DNA of 5,669 bases, taken from contig DCFQ01000072.1 in NCBI GenBank assembly GCA_002319915.1, positions 1 through 5,669 on the forward strand, given 5' to 3'. Source of the DNA: Bacteroidales bacterium UBA1800 (GTDB lineage Bacteria > Bacteroidota > Bacteroidia > Bacteroidales > VadinHA17). The stretch's first letter is position 1; each line of letters opens with the position of its first letter. The position numbers were made by a program, and so were the translations under genes. Below, one piece after another: positions 1 through 5,669 of the stretch. The notes under the pieces were generated by a model. The model ran no database searches. It worked only from the letters and a program-made list of their open reading frames with translations, and was not told where the DNA came from.

Positions 1-23
1 AATTGCATAATTAAAATAAAAAA

Positions 24-725
24 ATGCTCGAAGGACTTAAACGGACGGTACTGAAAGCCAATCTCGATCTGGTTCGGGACGGGCTTGTGGTCAGGACCTG
101 GGGAAATGCCAGCGGGATTGACCGCGAAAGCGGCCTGGTGGTAATTAAACCTTCCGGTGTCAGCTACGATACGATGAACGAGGGCGACATGGTTGTAATC
201 GACCTTGACGGCAGGGTTGTGGAAGGCGGATACAGGCCCTCGACAGATGCTCCGACCCACATTTACCTTTACAGGGAATACCCGTCGATTGGCGGGGTTG
301 TCCATACACATTCCGCTTTCGCAACTGCATGGGCGCAGGCAGGAAGGGATATCCCGGCTTTCGGGACAACACACGCGGATCACTGTTACGGAGCCATCCC
401 ATGCACAAGGAAGCTGACCCGTGAAGAGGTCGGAAATGAATATGAGCTCAATACCGGAAAGGTGATTGCAGAAAGGATCGGCGCTAACGATCCGCTGATG
501 TTCTCCTCGGTGCTCGTGTACTCCCACGGGCCATTTTGCATGGGCAGGGATGCCCCGGATGCCGCAGGAAAGGCTACTGAGCTTGAAGAGATAGCCAGGA
601 TGGCATACTTTACTGTGGTTCTCGGCCAGACCGTGCCTGTCGACGATTATTTGCTCGGGAAACACTTCAGCCGGAAGCACGGGAGAGGTGCATATTACGG
701 ACAGGATAAATCAAAGGGTTCATAA
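24..725 (+). CDS. araD: L-ribulose-5-phosphate 4-epimerase (AraD)
   Basis: Cytoplasmic class II aldolase/epimerase-fold enzyme converting L-ribulose-5-phosphate to D-xylulose-5-phosphate, the last step of L-arabinose catabolism. At 233 residues it matches E. coli AraD (231) almost end to end, from the MLE-LKR start to the AYYGQ close. Family active-site residues are all visible: zinc ligands D75, H94, H96 (motif HTHS) and H168 (motif SHGPF); catalytic D119 (motif THAD) and Y225; substrate-binding region N28 (TWGN) and K42 (KPSG). The start at 24 is chosen because it reproduces the family N-terminus exactly. The leader is purely A/T-rich with no Shine-Dalgarno, as is common in Bacteroidota. 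A hairpin begins two bases after the stop, and araB follows 130 bases downstream. The related enzymes UlaF and SgbE (L-ascorbate/L-xylulose pathways) are close paralogues, but the adjacent araB makes AraD the natural reading. Confidence 0.96.
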   Translation: MLEGLKRTVLKANLDLVRDGLVVRTWGNASGIDRESGLVVIKPSGVSYDTMNEGDMVVIDLDGRVVEGGYRPSTDAPTHIYLYREYPSIGGVVHTHSAFATAWAQAGRDIPAFGTTHADHCYGAIPCTRKLTREEVGNEYELNTGKVIAERIGANDPLMFSSVLVYSHGPFCMGRDAPDAAGKATELEEIARMAYFTVVLGQTVPVDDYLLGKHFSRKHGRGAYYGQDKSKGS

Positions 726-726
726 A

Positions 727-758
727 GATCCCGTTAGCTCCCATTAGTTATCGGGATC
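727..758 (+). terminator. Strong hairpin directly after araD; possible terminator or 3'-end stabiliser
   Basis: An imperfect inverted repeat starts two bases after the araD stop. The outer arms GATCCCG (727-733) and CGGGATC (752-758) pair perfectly. After one T-T mismatch (734/751), five more positions pair (735-739 with 746-750, one G-U), leaving a six-base loop (740-745). No T-run follows immediately; the next bases are CAAAAAG, and a T5 tract appears only at 776-780. It is therefore not a canonical intrinsic terminator. Position and strength suggest a 3'-end structure for araD mRNA, but termination is an inference. Confidence 0.45.
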
Positions 759-783
759 AAAAAGATAAACAGGGATTTTTGAT
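756..783. repeat. Perfect 8-base inverted repeat overlapping the araD 3' hairpin
   Basis: ATCAAAAA (756-763) and TTTTTGAT (776-783) are exact reverse complements separated by 12 bases. The left arm shares positions 756-758 with the right arm of the preceding hairpin (727-758), so in RNA the two full structures could not form together. It might be an operator, a weak alternative hairpin, or chance in A/T-rich DNA. I do not recognise it as a known regulator site. Confidence 0.3.
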
Positions 784-833
784 GCGACCTCTTTGATTAT
801 TTTCGATATCAATGTGATTCTGAAGTAATTTCA
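778..833 (+). promoter_or_regulatory. Candidate Bacteroidota-type promoter region for araB
   Basis: The Bacteroidota sigma-factor consensus is TTTG, about 19-21 bases, then TAnnTTTG. The best -7 match is TATTTTCG at 798-805 (five of six fixed bases), but the nearest TTTG (778-781) is only 16 bases upstream, which is short. An alternative pairs TTTG at 792-795 with TGATTCTG at 815-822 at the right spacing of 19, but only four of six fixed -7 bases match. Either would give a short araB leader. The preceding hairpin after araD makes a separate araB promoter plausible, but the motif evidence is weak. Confidence 0.25.
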
Positions 834-855
834 TTATTATATAAGACAGGATTAA

Positions 856-2541
856 ATGAGCGGGAAATATGTAATTGGAGTGGATTATGGAACCGACTCG
901 GTACGGTCCGTGATCGTTGATACTGCTGACGGCAGTATAGCCGGTACTTCGGTATTCGAATACCCCAGGTGGAAGAAAGGGCTTTACTGCGATCCGGCAG
1001 CAAACATGTTCAGGCAGCATCCTCTTGATTATCTTGAAGGACTGGAGCAGACTATCAGGGAGGCCCTCAGGGAAGCCGGGAAGGAAGTGACGGCCGGAGT
1101 TGCCGGGATAACGATCGACACCACGGGATCGACTCCGGTGGCTGTCGACAGGGCGGGTGTCCCACTCTCTTTCAAAGCCGGCTTCGAAAACGACCCGGAT
1201 GCCATGTTCATCCTGTGGAAGGACCATACAGCAGTGAAGGAAGCAGCAGACATCAATGATGCTGCCCGGAACTGGGGCGGCATTGATTTCACCAGATTTG
1301 AAGGAGGTGTATATTCCTCTGAATGGTTCTGGGCCAAGCTGCTGCATGTTTTACGGTCGAACGGCAAGATAAGGGAGGCCGCTTATTCATGGGTGGAACA
1401 CTGCGACTGGATCCCTGCTTTGCTTACCGGCAACACCGATCCGCTCACACTCAGGAGAAGCCGGTGCGCTGCCGGCCATAAAGCCATGTGGCACCAGGAT
1501 TTCGGCGGACTGCCCGATGAGAAATTCCTTGTGAAGCTCGATCCGGTACTTGCTGGATTGAGGGCAAGGCTTTTTACCGACACCTGGACTTGTGATGTTC
1601 CGGCCGGTACTCTCACCGGGGAGTGGGCTGCCAGGCTTGGGCTGACAACGTCGGTGAAGGTCGGAACAGGGGCATTTGATGCACATCTCGGTGCAGTCGG
1701 AGGGGAGATAACTCCTTACCAGCTTGTCAAGGTAATGGGCACCTCAACATGCGATATGCTTGTTGCCCCGATGGATGAGTTCGGCAGCAGGCTTGTTGCA
1801 GGTATTTGCGGGCAGGTCGATGGATCGATCGTTCCGGGAATGCTTGGCCTGGAAGCCGGTCAGTCGGCATTTGGAGACATCTACGCATGGTTTGGGAAGC
1901 TGCTCATGTGGCCGCTGACGGGAATCCTCCCCGGGTTGGACTGGCTCGACAGCAAAGTTGCAGACAGGATAAGGACCGAGACCGCCGATAAGGTCATTGC
2001 CGCTCTCAGCCATGAGGCCGCCCGGCTCAATAACGACGCTTCTTCACTTACCGCTCTCGACTGGATGAATGGCCGGAGAACACCGTTCGCCAACCAGGCC
2101 CTTAAAGGAGCGGTTACCGGGCTGACTCTCGGGTCTGATGCACCCAGGATCTTTAAGGCACTCGTTGAATCGACTGCATTCGGATCGAGGATCATAAATG
2201 AACGCTTCATCTCGGAGGGAATACCGGTCGAGGGAGTGATCGCTGTCGGAGGGGTGGCAAAAAAGAACCCGTTCGTGATGCAGATCGTCGCAGATGTACT
2301 GAATATGCCCATCAGGGTTGCAAGATCGGAGCAAACATGCGCGCTCGGATCAGCCATGGCTGCCTCTGTAGTGGCAGGCATCCATCCCGACATTGCTTCA
2401 GCGCAGAAAGCCATGGGGAACGGATTCGAAGAGGTGTATTCACCCGATCCGGAGAGGGCAGGGAAATACGAAATTGCATACGAGCGGTATAAGAAGCTTG
2501 GACAGTTTGTGGAAAATAAACTTGATAATCAAATTGAATAA
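856..2541 (+). CDS. araB: L-ribulokinase (AraB), FGGY carbohydrate kinase family
   Basis: Cytoplasmic ATP-dependent kinase phosphorylating L-ribulose to L-ribulose-5-phosphate, the substrate of the AraD encoded just upstream. Its 561 residues compare with 566 in E. coli AraB and it aligns along its length. The N-terminal FGGY domain carries the phosphate-binding motif GVDYGTDSVR (D10), the YPRWKKG segment from about residue 36, and ribulokinase blocks such as TGSTPV, LWKDHTAV, GGVYSSEWFWAK and AGHKAMWH. The catalytic base is D275 in GAFDAHLGAVG. The C-terminal domain has GTSTC (295-299), ICGQVDGS, the long GLEAGQSAFGDIYAWFG block, the nucleotide-binding GGVAKKNP motif (465-472) and CALGSA (495-500). 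These blocks distinguish AraB from xylulokinase or glycerol kinase. ATG 856 is chosen because the first residues lead straight into strand one; AGGA at 848-851 is a weak ribosome-binding match. The GH51 gene starts 47 bases after the stop, suggesting cotranscription. Confidence 0.96.
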   Translation: MSGKYVIGVDYGTDSVRSVIVDTADGSIAGTSVFEYPRWKKGLYCDPAANMFRQHPLDYLEGLEQTIREALREAGKEVTAGVAGITIDTTGSTPVAVDRAGVPLSFKAGFENDPDAMFILWKDHTAVKEAADINDAARNWGGIDFTRFEGGVYSSEWFWAKLLHVLRSNGKIREAAYSWVEHCDWIPALLTGNTDPLTLRRSRCAAGHKAMWHQDFGGLPDEKFLVKLDPVLAGLRARLFTDTWTCDVPAGTLTGEWAARLGLTTSVKVGTGAFDAHLGAVGGEITPYQLVKVMGTSTCDMLVAPMDEFGSRLVAGICGQVDGSIVPGMLGLEAGQSAFGDIYAWFGKLLMWPLTGILPGLDWLDSKVADRIRTETADKVIAALSHEAARLNNDASSLTALDWMNGRRTPFANQALKGAVTGLTLGSDAPRIFKALVESTAFGSRIINERFISEGIPVEGVIAVGGVAKKNPFVMQIVADVLNMPIRVARSEQTCALGSAMAASVVAGIHPDIASAQKAMGNGFEEVYSPDPERAGKYEIAYERYKKLGQFVENKLDNQIE

Positions 2542-2551
2542 CATATTGTTT

Positions 2552-2567
2552 CACAGAGGACTCTGTG
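2552..2567. repeat. Short perfect dyad in the araB-GH51 gap
   Basis: CACAGAG (2552-2558) and CTCTGTG (2561-2567) are exact reverse complements separated by GA. The site occupies much of the 47-base gap, starts 11 bases after the araB stop and ends 21 bases before the GH51 start. As RNA it would form a six-pair stem with a four-base loop, without a following T-run. As DNA its symmetry and size suit a dimeric regulator. Neither role is demonstrated. No convincing promoter was seen in this gap. Confidence 0.35.
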
Positions 2568-2588
2568 TATGTTCTTAATTAAATCACC

Positions 2589-4157
2589 ATGAGAAAAACT
2601 TTACTGTTCTTTGTAATTATCCTTATCCAGGCTGCGCTGACTGTATCAGCCCAGAAAAAGGAGCCTCAGCCGGTCAACCAGCTGGTAATAATCGCAAACA
2701 ACCCGGGCCCGGTGATCAGCAAGGACATCTACGGCCATTTCTCGGAGCATCTTGGAAGGTGCATCTATGAGGGGTTATGGGTGGGACCCGATTCAAAGAT
2801 CCCGAACACTTACGGCATAAGGAACGATGTCCTGTTCGCCCTGAGGGAAATGAAGATTCCGAACCTGCGCTGGCCAGGTGGATGCTTTGCCGATACCTAC
2901 CACTGGAAGGACGGCATAGGCCCCCAGGAGAAAAGAGCCTCAATCGTGAATGTGCACTGGGGCGGCGTGACCGAGGATAACTCATTCGGTACCCATGAGT
3001 TCATGAAACTGACTGAATTGCTCGGATGCGATGCTTATATAAACGGGAATGTCGGCTCCGGTACCGTCAGGGAGATGTCGGAATGGGTAGAGTACCTGAC
3101 ATCCGACGCAGACAGCCCGATGACCCGGCTTCGCAAGGAGAACGGCAGGGATCAGCCGTGGAAAGTGAAGCTTTTCGCGATTGGGAACGAAAACTGGGGA
3201 TGCGGAGGGAACATGACGGCAGACTATTATGCCGGAGTGATGAGGCAGTATTCCACCTTCCTTCGAAATTACGGCGGTAATGAACTTTACCGTGTTGCCT
3301 GCGGCCCTTCCGATTTCAATGTCGCCTGGACGGAGACCCTTATGAAGGACCCGTCGACTCGCGATATGTTCCAGGGGTTATCGGTACACTATTATTCGCT
3401 CGTCGGAGGCTGGGACCACAAGGGAGCAGCCACCGGTTTTACCGAAGGTGAATGGATCAGGACATTCAGGGCAAACTTCCGGATGGACGAGGTGATCAAA
3501 GATCATTCAGCCATAATGGACAGGTATGATCCTGAAAAGAGAAAAGGGCTGGTGGTGGATGAGTGGGGGAACTGGTTTGATGTCGAACCGGGGACCAATC
3601 CTGGATTCCTTTACCAGCAGAACACCCTCAGGGATGCAATTACGGCCGCCATCCATTTCAATATTTTCAACAACCACTCCGACAGGGTAAAAGGGGCGAA
3701 TATTGCCCAGCTCGCAAATGTACTTCAGTCAGTGATTCTTACCAAAGGCGAAAAGATGGTCCTGACGCCCACATACTATGCTTTCAGGATGTTCAGGGTA
3801 CACCAGGATGCAAATCTTATCCCTTCAAGCCTCAAATGTGAAGATTACACCTATGACGGGATCACCGTGCCGGCCCTGACTGCATCAGCATCTACCGATA
3901 ATACCGGAAAATTGCACATCTCAATCGCCAATCTAAACCCAGGCAAGGCGATAACCCTGACCTGCCCCATTATTGGCGTGACCTTCAGGAAAATAACCGG
4001 CGAAGTGCTGACAGCTCAGAAAATGGGTGATTTTAATGATTTTGACAAGGAAGAAACCGTAAAACCGACTAATTTTACAGGATTCAATTATAAGGACGGC
4101 ACCCTTACCGTGACGATGCCGTCAAAATCGGTTGTGGTTATTGAGCTATCGAATTAA
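2589..4157 (+). CDS. Secreted alpha-L-arabinofuranosidase, glycoside hydrolase family 51
   Basis: Retaining exo-enzyme (EC 3.2.1.55) removing alpha-L-arabinofuranosyl residues from arabinan, arabinoxylan or arabinogalactan side chains. Residues 1-21 form a typical signal peptide: RK, a hydrophobic core, and VSA followed by QKK, so cleavage is likely after A21 and the enzyme is probably periplasmic. The GH51 (beta/alpha)8 catalytic domain follows, with YGHFSEHLGRC (48-58), LRWPGGCF (from 93), FGTHEFM, and GNENWG, whose E201 is the predicted acid/base (the invariant Asn-Glu pair). HYY (267-269) and VDEWGNW, whose E325 is the predicted nucleophile, come next. About 100 C-terminal residues form the usual beta-sandwich. 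The 522-residue length is normal for the family and nothing looks truncated. The natural substrate cannot be read from sequence; some GH51 enzymes act on xylans or, rarely, are endoglucanases, but the arabinose genes upstream favour arabinofuranosidase. ATG 2589 gives the complete signal peptide. Confidence 0.94.
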   Translation: MRKTLLFFVIILIQAALTVSAQKKEPQPVNQLVIIANNPGPVISKDIYGHFSEHLGRCIYEGLWVGPDSKIPNTYGIRNDVLFALREMKIPNLRWPGGCFADTYHWKDGIGPQEKRASIVNVHWGGVTEDNSFGTHEFMKLTELLGCDAYINGNVGSGTVREMSEWVEYLTSDADSPMTRLRKENGRDQPWKVKLFAIGNENWGCGGNMTADYYAGVMRQYSTFLRNYGGNELYRVACGPSDFNVAWTETLMKDPSTRDMFQGLSVHYYSLVGGWDHKGAATGFTEGEWIRTFRANFRMDEVIKDHSAIMDRYDPEKRKGLVVDEWGNWFDVEPGTNPGFLYQQNTLRDAITAAIHFNIFNNHSDRVKGANIAQLANVLQSVILTKGEKMVLTPTYYAFRMFRVHQDANLIPSSLKCEDYTYDGITVPALTASASTDNTGKLHISIANLNPGKAITLTCPIIGVTFRKITGEVLTAQKMGDFNDFDKEETVKPTNFTGFNYKDGTLTVTMPSKSVVVIELSN

Positions 4158-4165
4158 GTCTTTAT

Positions 4166-4179
4166 TAACCACTGGGTTA
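4166..4179 (+). other. Weak hairpin after the GH51 stop
   Basis: TAACC (4166-4170) pairs with GGTTA (4175-4179) around a four-base loop, nine bases after the GH51 stop. The stem is only five pairs and has no T-run, so it is a poor terminator candidate and readthrough into the GH127 gene is likely. Confidence 0.2.
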
Positions 4180-4231
4180 TATGGAGTTTGTATGTAATTG
4201 CACAGAGTAAATTATTCAGATTCTGCAGCAC

Positions 4232-4246
4232 AGCTTAACATAAGCT
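4232..4246. repeat. Perfect 6-base inverted repeat upstream of the GH127 gene
   Basis: AGCTTA (4232-4237) and TAAGCT (4241-4246) are exact reverse complements with a three-base spacer, about 48 bases before the GH127 start. A smaller dyad, CAGA-T-TCTG (4217-4225), lies just upstream. The 15-base symmetry could be an operator half-site pair, but short repeats like this also arise by chance. No good Bacteroidota promoter match was found in the 4158-4293 gap. Confidence 0.25.
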
Positions 4247-4293
4247 CCGTGAAAACAGGTGGTAAAGAATAATATCTACTGAACCTTAAGATT

Positions 4294-5669
4294 ATGAGAG
4301 ATTTTTTGCGGCTTACTATAGCTATCGGGGCAATCATCTTTCTTTTGCCGGCATGTACTAAGAAGCAGGCAGCTGACTATCCGATCCGGCCGGTGCCATT
4401 CACTTCAGTAAAGCTGACTGACAATTTCTGGGCGCCGAGGATTCAGAAAAATGCAACGGTAACCATTCCGATTGCATTTTCCTACTGTGAGTCATCGGGC
4501 CGTGTCAAGAATTTCGAGGTTGCAGCCGGGACAGATACAGGAAAGTTCAGGACTATTTATCCGTTTGATGACTCTGACGTTTACAAGATCATTGAGGGAG
4601 CGAGCTATTCCCTCCAGACTTTTCCTGACCCAAAACTTGAGGCTTACCTTGACACCCTCATCCGCAAGATCGCTCTGGCCCAGGAGCCCGACGGGTACCT
4701 TTATACGAACCGTACGATTGCCGAAAAGCACGGGGGTGCGGGGCTTCATGAATGGGCAGGCAAAAACAGGTGGGAAATGGATTCTGTCCTCAGCCATGAG
4801 CTTTATAACCTGGGACATTTATATGAGGCTGCCGTTGCGCATTACCAGGCAACGGGAAAGAGATCGCTTCTTGATGTCGCCATAAAATCGGCTGACCTTG
4901 TCAACAAGGATTTTGGCTGGGACAGGGTCAAGGTTTACCCCGGGCACCAGGTGATCGAGATGGGGCTTGTCAAGCTGTACCGCGTGACCGGGGAAAAGAA
5001 ATATCTTGACCTTGCCCGGTTTTTCCTCGACGTCCGGGGCCCGAAAGGCCAGCAGTACAACCAGGCTGACAAAAAAGTTGTGGATCAGACTGAGGCTGTG
5101 GGGCATGCGGTCAGGGCAACCTATATGTATTCCGGGATGGCCGATATTGCAGCCATTGAGAATGACAAAGCCTACCTCGATGCCATTACAAGAATCTGGG
5201 ACGATATTGTCGGCAGGAAGATCTACATCACTGGCGGCATCGGAGCCACAGGCGGGAACGAAGGCTTTGCCAATCCGTACGTGCTTCCGAACATGTCGGC
5301 ATATTGCGAGACATGCGCATCGATAGGCGATATCTTCGTCAACCACCGCCTCTTCCTGCTTCATGGCGAGGGGAAATACATCGATATCCTCGAGAAGACC
5401 CTATATAATTCAATGCTGTCAGGGGTCTCCCTGTCGGGCGACAGGTTCTTTTATCCTAATCCGCTCGAGTCAAACGGACAGCATGCCAGGCAGGCATGGT
5501 TCGGATGCGCCTGCTGCCCGTCGAATGTTGCAAGGTTTGTCCCTGCGATCCCGGGATACATTTATGCCAGCACCGGGAACACCATCTTTGTGAACCTCTT
5601 CATCTCAAATGATGCAACCATAAGATTGGGTGAACGTAAGGTCGCTGTCTCGCAGCGCTCCGGATTTCC
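4294..5669 (+). CDS. GH127 (DUF1680) lipoprotein, probable beta-L-arabinofuranosidase, 3' end outside window
   Basis: The frame opens at ATG 4294 (first ATG after the in-frame stop 4270-4272) and stays open to the window end: 458 codons plus two bases. Characterised GH127 HypBA1 of Bifidobacterium longum is about 658 residues, so roughly a third is probably missing. Residues 1-21 are a lipoprotein signal ending in the lipobox LPAC (C21). Family blocks follow: NFEVAAG (73-79), FDDSDVYK (91-98), DGYLYT (133-138), HELYNLGHLYEAA (168-180) and GHAVRA with H271. Predicted acid/base is E323; E339 and C341 (motif ETC) with C407 and C408 (CACCP) would bind zinc, C407 being the cysteine nucleophile. 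The 16-residue E323-E339 and two-residue E339-C341 spacings equal those I recall for HypBA1. GH127 also includes an enzyme acting on a rhamnogalacturonan II sugar, so the exact substrate is inferred from the arabinose genes nearby. GH146 is a related alternative but its N-terminus differs. Confidence 0.9.
   Translation, partial: MRDFLRLTIAIGAIIFLLPACTKKQAADYPIRPVPFTSVKLTDNFWAPRIQKNATVTIPIAFSYCESSGRVKNFEVAAGTDTGKFRTIYPFDDSDVYKIIEGASYSLQTFPDPKLEAYLDTLIRKIALAQEPDGYLYTNRTIAEKHGGAGLHEWAGKNRWEMDSVLSHELYNLGHLYEAAVAHYQATGKRSLLDVAIKSADLVNKDFGWDRVKVYPGHQVIEMGLVKLYRVTGEKKYLDLARFFLDVRGPKGQQYNQADKKVVDQTEAVGHAVRATYMYSGMADIAAIENDKAYLDAITRIWDDIVGRKIYITGGIGATGGNEGFANPYVLPNMSAYCETCASIGDIFVNHRLFLLHGEGKYIDILEKTLYNSMLSGVSLSGDRFFYPNPLESNGQHARQAWFGCACCPSNVARFVPAIPGYIYASTGNTIFVNLFISNDATIRLGERKVAVSQRSGF

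Noticed and set aside
757..1347. 196-codon minus-strand open frame across the araB start
   Set aside because: It overlaps araB, whose full-length family match is unambiguous. The antisense translation shows no recognisable domain and looks like a shadow of the araB codon pattern.
1881..2414. 177-codon minus-strand open frame inside araB
   Set aside because: It lies entirely opposite conserved araB sequence; its alanine/serine-rich translation has no domain I recognise.
2575..2582. TTAATTAA palindrome just before the GH51 start
   Set aside because: An eight-base A/T palindrome in an A/T-rich leader is expected by chance; it more likely reflects the unstructured A/T-rich start region typical of Bacteroidota.
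4158..4293. Promoter before the GH127 gene, for example TTTG at 4187-4190
   Set aside because: No sequence at the proper spacing matches TAnnTTTG better than half of its fixed bases, so I do not call it.
4472..4885. 137-codon plus-strand open frame in another frame of the GH127 gene
   Set aside because: The frame starting at 4294 runs uninterrupted through it and encodes conserved GH127 blocks; this one has no family features.
4819..5364. 181-codon minus-strand open frame opposite the GH127 gene
   Set aside because: The plus-strand GH127 reading contains catalytic motifs through this exact region, so the antisense frame is a by-product.
4294..5669. Possibility that the GH127 gene is a pseudogene because no stop is present
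   Set aside because: The frame is intact and simply reaches the window edge with all catalytic residues present; the missing C-terminus is a window effect.
1..5669. CRISPR arrays, tRNA or rRNA genes, insertion sequences, or a novel defence or mobile system
   Set aside because: The window is almost fully covered by four metabolic genes; no spaced direct repeats, transposase, cloverleaf or unexplained coding segment was seen.

Overview
The window reads as a plus-strand L-arabinose utilisation cluster from a member of the Bacteroidota. The protein sequences look Bacteroidota-like. Arginine is often encoded by AGG. Start codons have A/T-rich leaders with little or no Shine-Dalgarno sequence. The last gene carries a Bacteroidota-style lipoprotein signal. 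Genus cannot be fixed from the sequence alone; base composition is moderate, so an environmental or anaerobic Bacteroidales/Marinilabiliales-type organism is only a guess.

Layout: (1) 24-725, L-ribulose-5-phosphate 4-epimerase (araD). (2) 726-855, a 130-base gap with a strong imperfect hairpin starting two bases after the araD stop, a second overlapping inverted repeat, and weak matches to the Bacteroidota promoter consensus. (3) 856-2541, ribulokinase (araB). (4) 2542-2588, a 47-base gap containing a short perfect dyad. (5) 2589-4157, a secreted GH51 alpha-L-arabinofuranosidase. (6) 4158-4293, a 136-base gap with small inverted repeats. (7) 4294-5669, a GH127 (DUF1680) lipoprotein, probably a beta-L-arabinofuranosidase, cut off by the window end after 458 codons.

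How the genes fit together: the two exported glycosidases would release L-arabinose from alpha- and beta-linked L-arabinofuranosyl groups of plant polymers outside the cytoplasm. After uptake and isomerisation to L-ribulose (transporter and araA are not in this window), AraB phosphorylates L-ribulose and AraD converts L-ribulose-5-phosphate to D-xylulose-5-phosphate for the pentose phosphate pathway. All catalytic residues I could check are intact.

I found no mobile element, CRISPR array, RNA gene or evidence of an undescribed system. The points worth a second look are the pairing of opposite-anomer arabinofuranosidases, the different export routes of those two enzymes, and the structured intergenic DNA.
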